Assembly: GCA_964369605.1 (NCBI GenBank)
Contig: CAYJFD010000025.1
Location: forward strand, 1 to 30,692
Origin: CAYJFD01 sp964369605
GTDB lineage: Bacteria; Bacteroidota; Bacteroidia; Bacteroidales; UBA932
Direction: 5' to 3'
Length of the DNA stretch: 30,692 nucleotides
In this document: positions 15,345 through 24,443 of the stretch, piece by piece
Layout of the letters: each line of letters opens with the position of its first letter
Position numbering within the stretch: position 1 is the first letter of the stretch
Program-made: the position numbers and the translations under genes
Notes under the pieces: model-generated
What the model was told of the DNA's origin: nothing
Seen by the model: only the letters and a program-made list of their open reading frames with translations
Databases searched by the model: none

Positions 15345-17345
15345 CTAACTGCCCTCCTTATTTAAAAACTCTAATAATGTATTTGCTAGCTCTTCTTTTT
15401 TCTCTTTATGGTCTAAAATACTCTGTGCAAACTTATTTGAACTAATATCACCCCTTACCTCGTAAAAGTCTAAATCTCTATCTTCTATTGCTCCATCCAC
15501 ACCATAGGCTGTCTTAAATAAGGATGAAAATTCTTTTTTGGTATCAGAATAAATGAAGTCATCTAACTGAATTACTGCATCTCTCCAATCTTGAATAAAC
15601 GTAGCAAAGATATCTGCACTAAGCTGATTGAATTCCATTTTATATAACTCTTCAATCATTGAGCATGTCCAGGTCCATTCATATTCATAATAATTATCTG
15701 AAATCGATTTAAATGCCATACTCAGATCGCATAAATCATTATAATAAGCATTCTCGATATTCTTAATAAATAAGTCCACTTCACTTTTAGGTGAAAATAG
15801 ACCAGCTAAGTCTACCCATCTTCCCTTACCTATCTCTGTAGTTGGCCTTAAGATATTAACGAACTCTTCAAAGGTTGAATATGTCTTTCCTTCTAATCGT
15901 CTTATGATAGAATCTCCTATAAACTTTTGAATAGCAAGATTATAATATTCCAAGCCACTTATCAAAGCACTTTTTCGAATATTCGCATTCTGATATGTAT
16001 AGATCTCGCAATTATCTCCAGACAACTCACGTATTCCTTTCAATATTTTAATCCCCTCTATCATCTTTTGTATGACAAATGGACATAGCATATCAAATTT
16101 TATATAATCCAGTCGCTTGTCAAGACTCCCTTTTCGCTTATCTCTTTCAGGCCACTTCTTTGCATCCCTAATAGTTCCAACACTACGTAAATTCACCCCA
16201 GGCACTAAAAAGGTTGTATTTTGATGCTCTATTAAATATGAAAATGGGAAATTACTCGTATCTACGTGATCTACATGTCGTCCCATTACTAGCGTGAAAG
16301 GACCAATATGTGATGGATATAATACATAGGAGTCAGATGTTGTCTTTGAGCCGCGCTCCAAAATTCCATGGTGAATTGGACCTAACTTATACATATGGTT
16401 ACTCTGATTAGATCCAGAACCTGCGTTCATAAAAGAAAAAATTCCAGCGATCAATAATGTAGATTTGTGATGAGTAACGGTATAAGGTCCTGCAAAAATC
16501 GCACATGCTTCTCCATTTTCTCCGTGTGAATTTGAGAAAAATAAAGAATCTGTGGCTGAATAATTATTCGATAAATGACAAGCCTGACCAACAAAACATC
16601 TGCTAAGGGTTACTGCATTATCTATATGTGATCCTGAAGAAAATATAAAATCTTTTGCTATTACACTATTTCCAATTAATACTGGAGCACTTTCTTCAGA
16701 ATTTATTGAACCATTTTCTAACTTCATAGCCCCATCTATAATAGTGTAACTTCCTACTCTTACATTCTTTATAGTGGACGTATTTTTTATTGTAACATTT
16801 GATCCTATATAACCTTGTGTAGCAGTATGCTTCGCAATATATTCTGCTGCCAAAGACTCCAGTTTATTAATAAATTCCTTCCTATTTCGATAAAGGACTG
16901 ACATATATGCTAGCTGGGCAGATAATTCACTAAAAATTGGTATCTCTCTCCCTCCTGTCTCATCAAGTACACTGACTCTTACACCATTACCAAATGATGA
17001 CTCTCCCTCGACATAGATGGAATTCACATTATTTATGTAGGTATTCTCTCCTATGGTATAATTTGCTATATAGTCATGAATATTCTCGATACAAGTATTA
17101 TCTCCTACTTCAACATTATGTAGTGTACTCTTTCTAATCCCAGATTGTTTTTTCAATCCTCCAGGGAGCTCAAAACTAGTATTAAATACACCTAATTTAA
17201 TTTTACCTGAAAACTTAGCATTCCAAATCGAATTTGGATTAAAACCTTCCTTAACTTGAATATTACCCCAGTCTTCTGCACTGCAGTAATTTTGGTCTTT
17301 TAAAATAATTATTTCTTGTTCTGTCAGATTACGGTAAGTCTTCAT
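15345..17345 (-). CDS. DUF4954 family protein (left-handed beta-helix)
   Basis: A 666-residue cytoplasmic protein of the DUF4954 family, which I associate mainly with Bacteroidales and spirochaetes. Function is not established. Residues about 60-260 contain isoleucine/valine-spaced hexapeptide-like repeats (NVEVGDNTCIENI, NYTIGENTYINNV, VTIKNTSTIKNVRVGSYTII), as in left-handed beta-helix nucleotidyl- and acyltransferases. The centre carries conserved-looking SHGENGEACAIFAGPYTVTHH and LVMGRHVDHVDTSNFPFSYL stretches. The C-terminal 250 residues are helical and charged. A sugar-nucleotide or acyl transfer role is possible from the fold, but no catalytic residue can be assigned. It leads the operon with the antiporter and glycan genes and has its own two-box promoter. 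Confidence 0.85.
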   Translation of the reverse strand: MKTYRNLTEQEIIILKDQNYCSAEDWGNIQVKEGFNPNSIWNAKFSGKIKLGVFNTSFELPGGLKKQSGIRKSTLHNVEVGDNTCIENIHDYIANYTIGENTYINNVNSIYVEGESSFGNGVRVSVLDETGGREIPIFSELSAQLAYMSVLYRNRKEFINKLESLAAEYIAKHTATQGYIGSNVTIKNTSTIKNVRVGSYTIIDGAMKLENGSINSEESAPVLIGNSVIAKDFIFSSGSHIDNAVTLSRCFVGQACHLSNNYSATDSLFFSNSHGENGEACAIFAGPYTVTHHKSTLLIAGIFSFMNAGSGSNQSNHMYKLGPIHHGILERGSKTTSDSYVLYPSHIGPFTLVMGRHVDHVDTSNFPFSYLIEHQNTTFLVPGVNLRSVGTIRDAKKWPERDKRKGSLDKRLDYIKFDMLCPFVIQKMIEGIKILKGIRELSGDNCEIYTYQNANIRKSALISGLEYYNLAIQKFIGDSIIRRLEGKTYSTFEEFVNILRPTTEIGKGRWVDLAGLFSPKSEVDLFIKNIENAYYNDLCDLSMAFKSISDNYYEYEWTWTCSMIEELYKMEFNQLSADIFATFIQDWRDAVIQLDDFIYSDTKKEFSSLFKTAYGVDGAIEDRDLDFYEVRGDISSNKFAQSILDHKEKKEELANTLLEFLNKEGS

Positions 17346-17378
17346 AGTTCAATTTTTAATATTTTCTATTAATTTTCA

Positions 17379-17410
17379 CAAAAGTAACAAATAGTGCTCT
17401 TTTATACAAA
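17379..17410 (-). promoter_or_regulatory. Promoter of the DUF4954 operon (TTTG-N20-TACTTTTG)
   Basis: On the minus strand TTTG (17407-17410) is followed after 20 bases by TACTTTTG (17379-17386), both boxes at consensus spacing. The -33 box lies inside the last codons of the upstream coiled-coil gene. The -7 box ends 33 bases before the DUF4954 start codon. Confidence 0.6.
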
Positions 17411-17746
17411 AAGTTTTATCACTGCCCAAAGCTCTAATAGCTCCTTGAACACATCATCCAATACATCTATTACTTTTGCTGCTTTGTTCATTCTCGACAC
17501 TCTTTCTCTAATTTGCTTTGATAGGAGCTTTAAGTCCTCGAATTCCTTGTTAATTTCCTTGCTTAAAGATGTTTGTATAGTTTTTATTCTTAGTCTCTCA
17601 GCATCTCTAAATGCTCTAGAAGAAAGCTCAAGCAATTCTCTCTCCTCTTTTGAGATATCTGTATTGATTCGCGCTTGTTCTATCTCACTTAATGCTAATC
17701 TTATTTCATCAAGCGTTATAGCTTTTGATATAGTTTGCTCTTCCAT
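17402..17746 (-). CDS. Hypothetical coiled-coil protein
   Basis: I do not recognise this 114-residue protein. It is almost wholly helical and charged, with heptad-like spacing from residue 12 to about 90 and a hydrophobic C-terminus (ELLELWAVIKLFV) that could pack against a membrane or a partner. There is no signal peptide. It begins 6 bases after the lipoprotein gene ends and belongs to the pgm-lipoprotein unit. The opposite strand is also open here (17394-17810), but that frame is a Ser/Leu/Ile-rich antisense translation, whereas this one has normal charged-residue content and operon spacing. Confidence 0.6.
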   Translation of the reverse strand: MEEQTISKAITLDEIRLALSEIEQARINTDISKEERELLELSSRAFRDAERLRIKTIQTSLSKEINKEFEDLKLLSKQIRERVSRMNKAAKVIDVLDDVFKELLELWAVIKLFV

Positions 17747-17752
17747 ACTCTC

Positions 17753-18661
17753 CTATATTAACTCTAAAATCTTATTTACCTCTAGTGCATACTCTATTAG
17801 CTCATCATAGACCTGTTCTATATCTTGTCTTCGCTCAAGACCCTTAACGATCTTATTATGAGCCCTCTTAAAAGCTTGTAAGGAAGATATACAGCGTCTT
17901 CTAATCAACTCAATTTTTTCGATTTGCTCTAACAACGAAAGATACTGCTTATCCATAAGATAAACATCTGTTGATGTATTTGGTGAGTTTAGATAACTTG
18001 AATAATTAATTCGCAAACCCTCCTTTTCATTTTTAATTAGAGAGCTCAAATTTTCACTCTTCAAAAGATCCACCATAAAATCAACAGTGGATGCGACTAA
18101 AGTATCTCCTTGTGTAATAAAGTCACGAAGGATCTTTGTCTGCCTACGCCTCATATAGGATTCCGAAAATGACGCGAGCGAATATACTGTATTCTTCGAC
18201 AGTTCACTGGGATATTCTTTATCTGATATATCTAACTCGTTTATTTGTTCGATGGCCTCTGATAGATTTCTGCCAAAGCCTCGAATCTCAGTTCCGTATT
18301 CCTTCCACCTATTCTCGTGAGATAGAGAATATAGAGTTCTTACATAAGATTCCATAACCTCGACTCCTAAATCAAACTTCTTTGCCATCTTCAAATCCTC
18401 ACTATAGGCTTGAGCAAGCGACTCTAGCTCATCTAAATGTAGATCAGTTGTAGACAGGCTAATAGCATAGAATACACCCCTCTCCTTACGAACAGCAGCC
18501 AAATCTTCGACCAAAATCCTTGGAGCAGCATTCATTTTATCTCCAAGTACAGCAAGATTTTCAATACTCTTTAACTGAGACTTACTCAATACTGCGCAGG
18601 ATGAGCATAATACACTCAGAAGAAGAGATAATAAAAGAAGTTTTAAGAGTTTTAGTTTCAT
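17753..18661 (-). CDS. Hypothetical helical lipoprotein
   Basis: I cannot assign a family. The 302-residue product begins with a strong lipoprotein-type signal (MKLKLLK, a leucine-rich core, then LCSSC with probable acylation at Cys22). The -3 Cys is unusual but tolerated. The mature part is nearly all alpha-helical and rich in Glu, Lys, Arg and Ser, with several heptad runs (for example around residues 240-290, EQIEKIELIRRRC and LERRQDIEQVYDEL). It may be a periplasmic helical bundle. It lies 17 bases downstream of pgm and 6 bases upstream of the small coiled-coil gene, so the two unknowns may form a pair. Confidence 0.65.
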   Translation of the reverse strand: MKLKLLKLLLLSLLLSVLCSSCAVLSKSQLKSIENLAVLGDKMNAAPRILVEDLAAVRKERGVFYAISLSTTDLHLDELESLAQAYSEDLKMAKKFDLGVEVMESYVRTLYSLSHENRWKEYGTEIRGFGRNLSEAIEQINELDISDKEYPSELSKNTVYSLASFSESYMRRRQTKILRDFITQGDTLVASTVDFMVDLLKSENLSSLIKNEKEGLRINYSSYLNSPNTSTDVYLMDKQYLSLLEQIEKIELIRRRCISSLQAFKRAHNKIVKGLERRQDIEQVYDELIEYALEVNKILELI

Positions 18662-18678
18662 AAGTTTAATATTTAGAA

Positions 18679-20343
18679 TTACTTAAATATCTGCTCTAAC
18701 TGTTTTATTTTTTCTTCCAACACACCCCTATCACCCTTCACTCCAAAATAATATTTAATCTTAGGTTCCGTTCCTGATGGCCTAACAGCTACCACACTTC
18801 CGTCCTCAGCAAAAAATCTTAACACATTAGATTTCTCTAAACCTGTTTTCTCAGATTCAAGGTAATCTATTATTTTCACAACAGGACTACCAGCTAACTC
18901 CCTTGGAGGATTCTCTCTATACTGCTTCATTAAAAGCTGTATCTCCTCAGCTCCATCCTTACCCTTCTTTGTAACAGATATTAAGCTTTCCATATAGTAG
19001 CCATACTCAGAGTAAATTTTCTCCATAAGCCCTTCCAAATCGTAGCCTTGATCAGCAGCCCACGCTGCACACTCTGCTAACATTGCGCAGCTAATTACAG
19101 CATCCTTATCTCTCACATACTCTCCTATATTAAAACCATAACTTTCTTCACCTCCGCAAACAAATTCCATAGAACCCTCGTTTTCTCGTACGACCTCTGC
19201 TATATACTTAAAACCTGTTAAAACATCAAATACCTTAACATCAAAACTCTCAGCTATAGCCTTCATTAGCTCAGTGGTTACAATAGTTTTTATAATATAG
19301 GATTTAGGGGACAAAGTCCCAATATCAGCCCTTCTAGAAAGCACGTAGTATGTTAATAAGGCAGCTGTTTGATTTCCAGTTAACAGCTTATAAGAACCAT
19401 CTTTAGTTCTCATAGCTACCCCTAGACGGTCCGCATCTGGGTCAGTTGCCATTACGATTTGTGCTTCTTCTTCTTTTGCTAACCTTAATGCCATCTCTAG
19501 CGCAGATGGCTCTTCAGGATTCGGAGAAAATACCGTCGGGAAGTTACCATCCGTCTCGCATTGAGGCTTAACTGTTACTATATTCTCAAAACCTAGTTGC
19601 CTTAATGCCTGAGGAACCAGCTTTACGCCTGTTCCGTGTAATGGCGTATACACGATCTTTATATCCTTATTCCTTAACACAGATTCAGGAGATAGGCACT
19701 GAGAAAGTACTGTATCAAGATATATTTTATCTATTTCTTCTCCTATTAACTCAATCTGCTTCATAGGTTCTTCTGAGAATAACACTTCTGAGGGATCCTT
19801 TATGGCCTTTACTTCTGCTATGATATTTGCATCGTGTGGATAGGTAATTTGGGCCCCATCTTCCCAGTAAGCTTTATAACCATTATATTCTTTGGGATTA
19901 TGCGATGCAGTAAGCATCACCCCTGCTTGACATCCTAAGTGCCTGATAGCAAAACTTAATTCAGGAGTAGGACGCAGTGCATCAAATAAATAGACCTTGA
20001 AACCATTTTGTGCAAATATTCCCCCTACTATCTTTGCAAAGCTCTCACTATTATTCCTACAATCATAGGCTATCGCTACCCTAATCTCTTGCCTTTGAGC
20101 AAAATTTCTTTTTATATAATTAGCAAATCCTTGGGTAGCCATACCAACAGTGTACTTATTCATCCTATTAGTCCCTACTCCCATCACTCCCCTTAGACCT
20201 CCTGTTCCAAATTCTAGGGTCTTATAAAATGCATCCTCTAATTCTAGCGGTGCATTTTTTATCATATTCTCTACCTCTTCCCTAGTATCTTTATCAAATA
20301 TTGGACTTAGCCAACTGTGTGCTACTTCTAAATAATCAATCAT
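18679..20343 (-). CDS. Phosphosugar mutase (phosphoglucomutase/phosphomannomutase)
   Basis: A 554-residue alpha-D-phosphohexomutase that interconverts hexose 1- and 6-phosphates through a phosphoserine and glucose/mannose bisphosphate intermediate. It links glycolysis to sugar-nucleotide and glycan synthesis. All four domain signatures are present: the active-site serine loop TASHNP (Ser147), the Mg2+ loop DPDADR (Asp301, 303, 305), the sugar-specificity loop CGGEESYGF and the phosphate-binding loop RPSGTEPKIKYY near the C-terminus. Length fits the PgcA/YhxB-type bacterial group of about 550-580 residues. Whether glucose or mannose phosphate is preferred cannot be read. It is driven from a palindromic bidirectional promoter shared with the methyltransferase gene. 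Confidence 0.94.
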   Translation of the reverse strand: MIDYLEVAHSWLSPIFDKDTREEVENMIKNAPLELEDAFYKTLEFGTGGLRGVMGVGTNRMNKYTVGMATQGFANYIKRNFAQRQEIRVAIAYDCRNNSESFAKIVGGIFAQNGFKVYLFDALRPTPELSFAIRHLGCQAGVMLTASHNPKEYNGYKAYWEDGAQITYPHDANIIAEVKAIKDPSEVLFSEEPMKQIELIGEEIDKIYLDTVLSQCLSPESVLRNKDIKIVYTPLHGTGVKLVPQALRQLGFENIVTVKPQCETDGNFPTVFSPNPEEPSALEMALRLAKEEEAQIVMATDPDADRLGVAMRTKDGSYKLLTGNQTAALLTYYVLSRRADIGTLSPKSYIIKTIVTTELMKAIAESFDVKVFDVLTGFKYIAEVVRENEGSMEFVCGGEESYGFNIGEYVRDKDAVISCAMLAECAAWAADQGYDLEGLMEKIYSEYGYYMESLISVTKKGKDGAEEIQLLMKQYRENPPRELAGSPVVKIIDYLESEKTGLEKSNVLRFFAEDGSVVAVRPSGTEPKIKYYFGVKGDRGVLEEKIKQLEQIFK

Positions 20344-20361
20344 TTCATTTTATAATTTCCC

Positions 20362-20379
20362 CAAAGTTACATAACTTTG
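20362..20379. promoter_or_regulatory. Palindromic back-to-back -7 boxes (pgm and methyltransferase)
   Basis: The 18 bases CAAAGTTAcaTAACTTTG are a perfect 8-base inverted repeat with a 2-base spacer. Each arm is an exact TAnnTTTG box, one for the minus-strand mutase (start 20343) and one for the plus-strand methyltransferase (start 20387). The plus-strand box ends 7 bases before its ATG and the minus-strand box 18 bases before its ATG. The two promoters cannot be filled by polymerase at the same time. Confidence 0.55.
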
Positions 20380-20386
20380 TGAAAAT

Positions 20387-21610
20387 ATGGAAAAGAAATT
20401 CATAGACTTTATACTAGAAAATGAGGATTCCGATCTGGATCGCCTACTGCTCTCTTCAAGCAAATATCCTGAGATTGATATGAAGAAGGCAGTAAGTACC
20501 ATTGTAGCCAGAAAAAAGATAAAGACTAAGGTAAAATCTTGGTATGAACATCCTGCATTAAGCTACCCTTTCTCTCTATCTATCGAGCAGTGCAGCAGTG
20601 AGCAAACAGCCATCTATAAACAATCCTTTGTAAATGCAGCTGATCGAGTATGCGACTTAACAGGAGGAATGGGAATAGATTCTTACTTTCTCTCTCTCAA
20701 ATCTAAGCACCTAAACTACTTTGAACGCAACAAAGAGCTATGCGAAACTACTAAGTATAACTTTGAAGTCCTAGGAGTTAAAAATGTCTCATTTCACACC
20801 GAAGAGGTAACTAAGTTAACCTTAAAAAATAGTGCAGAAAGATACGATTTAATATATCTTGATCCAGCCAGAAGAGCAAATTCCGGCTCTAGAGTCTATG
20901 GGATATCTGACTGTGAACCTAACATTTTAGAGATTCAAGAAGAGCTATTTAACTTAAGCCCTAGAATCTTAGTCAAAATATCTCCAATGGTAGATATAAG
21001 TGCTTGTATTCAAGATATTAAAAACATTAAAGAAATTCATATTCTAGCGGTTGATAATGAATGTAAAGAAACCCTACTATATATTGAGAAAGGCTTTAAT
21101 GGCGATAGAAGCGTGAATGGAGTAGAGATTTTCACTACTAACTTCACTTCTATGGGCAAACAAGAATTTTCGTTCTTCTATGAACAGGAAAAACAAGCAG
21201 TAACTAAGTTAAATAATAGTGATATTGCCCTTGGGCACTACCTATACGAAGCAAATAAGGCTATAACTAAGAGTGGAGCATTTAAAAGTGTGGCCCTTCA
21301 TTATGAAGTAGAGAAGCTTGCAAAGGACTCTCACCTTTATGTATCCTCATCTATGATTTCTGACTTCCCAGGCAGAAAATTTAGAATACTAGATGTGTTT
21401 GATTACCACAAAAAGAACTTTAAATTAATCACCGAAAAATATCCTAGAGCTAGTGTGAGTGCTAAAAATTTTCCTTTGAGCTCGGATGACTTACGAAAAA
21501 AGCTAAAGCTTAAAGAAAGTAGTACTTACTACCTATTTGGAACTAGCGATTCAAAAGGAGCTAAAAAAATTATTATCTGCAGCTCAGTCCTTGAAGTTAA
21601 CGAGGAATAA
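20387..21610 (+). CDS. THUMP-like class I SAM-dependent methyltransferase (PG1098-type)
   Basis: A 407-residue enzyme probably acting on RNA. Residues 1-85 form an N-terminal helical region. The Rossmann methyltransferase core holds the SAM loop DLTGGMGID (90-98), an acidic YFERN at strand 2 (about 111-115) and the catalytic-region motif YLDPARR (157-163). The C-terminal third fits the ferredoxin-like and THUMP-like domains known from the Porphyromonas gingivalis PG1098 group, as I remember it. The substrate is not known to me. It is divergent from pgm and its last 27 bases overlap the convergent RecD-like gene, giving potential for antisense pairing of the two mRNA ends. Confidence 0.85.
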   Translation: MEKKFIDFILENEDSDLDRLLLSSSKYPEIDMKKAVSTIVARKKIKTKVKSWYEHPALSYPFSLSIEQCSSEQTAIYKQSFVNAADRVCDLTGGMGIDSYFLSLKSKHLNYFERNKELCETTKYNFEVLGVKNVSFHTEEVTKLTLKNSAERYDLIYLDPARRANSGSRVYGISDCEPNILEIQEELFNLSPRILVKISPMVDISACIQDIKNIKEIHILAVDNECKETLLYIEKGFNGDRSVNGVEIFTTNFTSMGKQEFSFFYEQEKQAVTKLNNSDIALGHYLYEANKAITKSGAFKSVALHYEVEKLAKDSHLYVSSSMISDFPGRKFRILDVFDYHKKNFKLITEKYPRASVSAKNFPLSSDDLRKKLKLKESSTYYLFGTSDSKGAKKIIICSSVLEVNEE

Positions 21611-22981
21611 TTTATGAGTTGCTCTAGTCATAGCAGTATATAACCATTTTAACTCATCTAATGTAATTTCAGGCTTCCAAAAAGGATTATCTATAAATAC
21701 TACCTTCCACTGACCTCCTTGAGATTTATGTGTAGTGATAGCATTTGAGTACTTTATTTGAATAGCATTAAAATAAGGATCTTGTTTAATGGCCTTAAAT
21801 CTAGCCGATTTCGTTTTTAGATGCTCATAGTCAGCATAAACACCTTCAAAAAGTGCTTGATTCTGATCCTTGGTAAGAGATGCAGATTCTGATTCCAGAG
21901 TATCTAATATTATTTTTGCCTCTATTTCTAGATCATTGTAGTCTGGAAAAGAAAGTAGAGCATCTGCGAATTCTAAACCATATCTTTCTTCGTAGTTTCT
22001 TATTCTCAATAGTTCAGCCACATCACCATTCGCTATAAAATCTATTTCTGGCACATCGTCTAAGAAATTATAACAGTTTTTCACAACCATTATCCTATCC
22101 CCTCTCGTAAGCCTTTCATCACAAAACAGAACACTAGAGCGAATGCCTGCATTGTACCTATTCGCCCTCTTATTTGAGCGACATAAGACTAAGACTTCTT
22201 CTATTCCATTGCGAGATATCGCATCTCCAAGTTCCTCGATTAGCTCAGAGCCAGCTATCTTTTTGATATCAGTATAATTCTCTAGCTCAAATTTTGGCAA
22301 ACTTAAGTTCTGTAATACTATATTTTTTCGAAGTAAGGTAGCATTGTACAAAATACCTGAATCAACACCTTGTCTTAAAACTTCTTTTAGCTCTGCTTTT
22401 CTTAATGGGCCATACTTTGCAAGATAATTAGGATTAAGTGCTGGACTTAATTCCATACCTATGGGAGGTAGCTGAGCATCATCTCCGATTAGTATAAGCT
22501 TATTCCCTTGGTTTGAACGAACATAATCAATCAGATCATCTAAAAGATTTCCCGAGCCGAATATTGAACCGATAGAGTCTATCGAGATAAGAGAAGCCTC
22601 ATCTACTACGAAAATAGTATCTCGTTTTTTATTGAAATTTATCGAAAACTGTGAGTTTTGATCATTCTGACGTTTTTGTCTATATATCTGCTTATGGACT
22701 GTAAAGCTCTTTTCTCCTGTATAGTTCCCTAGTACCTTTGCAGCTCGACCTGTTGGTGCCATTAGGACATAATCTACACCTAACTCCTTTAAAGTCTTAA
22801 CAAAAGCTGCTATAACACTTGTCTTTCCTGTTCCTGCATATCCGTTCACGAGCATAACATCTTGCTCATCGACTTGCATTAAGAATGCAGAAAGTTCTTG
22901 TATTAGATTAACTTGATCCTCAGAAGGCGTATAGGGAAAATGAGAGCGACACTTATCGTATATAAATGTTTCTGAAGACAT
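21584..22981 (-). CDS. RecD-like ATP-dependent DNA helicase (short form)
   Basis: A 465-residue superfamily 1B helicase, shorter than full RecD or RecD2 and without an accessory N-terminal domain. Motif I is GYAGTGKTS (47-55). Motif II is FVVDEAS, then motif III LILIGDDAQLPPIG. The C-terminal UvrD_C_2 region ends with TTHKSQGGQWKVVFID and WLYTAMTRATHKLFLV. It probably unwinds 5'-overhang DNA in repair. Short forms like this are common in Bacteroidota and usually lack RecB/RecC neighbours, as here. It starts 2 bases after the TrkH stop and so shares its message. The 3' end overlaps the methyltransferase gene by 27 bases. Confidence 0.9.
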   Translation of the reverse strand: MSSETFIYDKCRSHFPYTPSEDQVNLIQELSAFLMQVDEQDVMLVNGYAGTGKTSVIAAFVKTLKELGVDYVLMAPTGRAAKVLGNYTGEKSFTVHKQIYRQKRQNDQNSQFSINFNKKRDTIFVVDEASLISIDSIGSIFGSGNLLDDLIDYVRSNQGNKLILIGDDAQLPPIGMELSPALNPNYLAKYGPLRKAELKEVLRQGVDSGILYNATLLRKNIVLQNLSLPKFELENYTDIKKIAGSELIEELGDAISRNGIEEVLVLCRSNKRANRYNAGIRSSVLFCDERLTRGDRIMVVKNCYNFLDDVPEIDFIANGDVAELLRIRNYEERYGLEFADALLSFPDYNDLEIEAKIILDTLESESASLTKDQNQALFEGVYADYEHLKTKSARFKAIKQDPYFNAIQIKYSNAITTHKSQGGQWKVVFIDNPFWKPEITLDELKWLYTAMTRATHKLFLVNFKD

Positions 22982-22983
22982 AC

Positions 22984-24429
22984 CTAGTTCCTTCTAAAAA
23001 TAGTAAAAAACATAATTATCGGGTATATCTCCAAACGACCTAATAACATTTCGATTGTCAAAAGAAACTTAGCGATCGAAGGAAAATAATCATAATTACC
23101 TAGAGATCCGCAGTTTCCAAAGGCAGGACCAACATTTCCAATATGTGCTATGGATGCTGAAAAAGACTCTATTACATCCACTCCAAAGAATGATATAATA
23201 ACAGCAGTTAATATGGTAATAAATAAATATAGTGCGATATACATCGAAACAAGGTAGGGAATCTCTGTTGGGAGTGCATGCCCTGCTACCTTTACTGGCA
23301 TAACGGCATTAGGGTAAAGTTGTTTTCTTATCTGAGTCTTTACAGACTGAATAAATATCCACATTCTATCAGCTTTTATACCTCCTGTTGTAGAGCCAGA
23401 ACAAGCTGTATGTATTGAAACATACATAAGCATTAAGATAGAAAACGATGGCCATATCGAGGTATCCGTAGTCGCAAACCCTGTAGTCGTGTGCAAAGAA
23501 ACAACTTGAAACACAGAGAGTCTAAAGGCTTCCACCCAGCTACCCACATCACTTGTAAGCTTAAGATTAATCGTAATTAAGATACTAGTAACCAAAATAG
23601 TCATTAAATAGAGTCTTATTATCGGAGACTTAAATATCTTATTACTTCTCTCAACTATACTAGCATATAAAATTCCAAAATGCATACCTGAGGCTATCAT
23701 AAAAACGATAGCGACTAACTCTATAGGAAAAGAGTTATAGCTCATCAAGGATTCATTTTTCGTACTAAACCCTCCTGTTGCCACTATACTAAAGGCGTGA
23801 TTGATCGCATCGAAGAAATTCATTCCTGAAATCATCAGAAATATTGTAGATAATATAGTTATCCCTAAATACACCGACACTATAATTTTAACAGTCTCCT
23901 TAGTTTGATATCTATAATTCTCTTTAGAAATCGACGATATCTCTAGCCTAGAAATCTTAAGTCTAAAGGTACTCATCGCAGGTAATACCATCAACATAAA
24001 GATCACTACCCCTATTCCACCTAAGAAGTGAGTCGATGAGCGCCAAAACAACAAGCCATTTGGCAAGGATTCTACATCTGAAAGGATGGTTGAACCAGTA
24101 GTAGTATAACCAGAAACTGACTCAAACCAAGCATTGATTAATGTAAAATCACCTCCCCATATCACATAAGGCAACATACCTACGAGACAGGATAATATCC
24201 AAGATAAAACTATTATAGCAAAGCCTTCCTTAATATTTATATCTTCGTGACCCCTCACAAAGATAATAGGAAAAACTCCTAAAATTATGGTTATAAGCGT
24301 ACTAATTAATAATGGAGAAAAAGAAGAATCAAATCCATTAAACACGGAGACAAATAAAGATATAAGCATAAACAGAGCATTAAATAATAATGCTATACCT
24401 GTATATCGCGATATTAACTTTATATTCAT
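22984..24429 (-). CDS. trkH: Potassium uptake transmembrane protein TrkH/KtrB family
   Basis: A 481-residue pore subunit for K+ uptake at the inner membrane. The four pore-loop repeats are visible: SGYTTTGSTIL (about 106-116), VATGGFSTKN (about 215-225), HTTTGFATTD (about 311-320) and GNVGPAFGNCGS (about 434-445), each supplying a filter glycine. The C-terminal MLLGRLEIYPI is typical for TrkH. TrkH channels need a TrkA-type RCK partner. None is encoded next to it here, so it must lie elsewhere. Upstream, 14 bases away, is a HAMP-like membrane protein. Downstream, 2 bases away, is the RecD-like helicase gene. Confidence 0.94.
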   Translation of the reverse strand: MNIKLISRYTGIALLFNALFMLISLFVSVFNGFDSSFSPLLISTLITIILGVFPIIFVRGHEDINIKEGFAIIVLSWILSCLVGMLPYVIWGGDFTLINAWFESVSGYTTTGSTILSDVESLPNGLLFWRSSTHFLGGIGVVIFMLMVLPAMSTFRLKISRLEISSISKENYRYQTKETVKIIVSVYLGITILSTIFLMISGMNFFDAINHAFSIVATGGFSTKNESLMSYNSFPIELVAIVFMIASGMHFGILYASIVERSNKIFKSPIIRLYLMTILVTSILITINLKLTSDVGSWVEAFRLSVFQVVSLHTTTGFATTDTSIWPSFSILMLMYVSIHTACSGSTTGGIKADRMWIFIQSVKTQIRKQLYPNAVMPVKVAGHALPTEIPYLVSMYIALYLFITILTAVIISFFGVDVIESFSASIAHIGNVGPAFGNCGSLGNYDYFPSIAKFLLTIEMLLGRLEIYPIIMFFTIFRRN

Positions 24430-24443
24430 CTCTTTTTAGCTAT

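Noticed and set aside
17394..17810. Plus-strand 138-codon open frame
   Set aside because: It is antisense to the coiled-coil and lipoprotein genes, its composition is Ser/Leu/Ile-rich as expected for a shadow, and it has no promoter or operon context.
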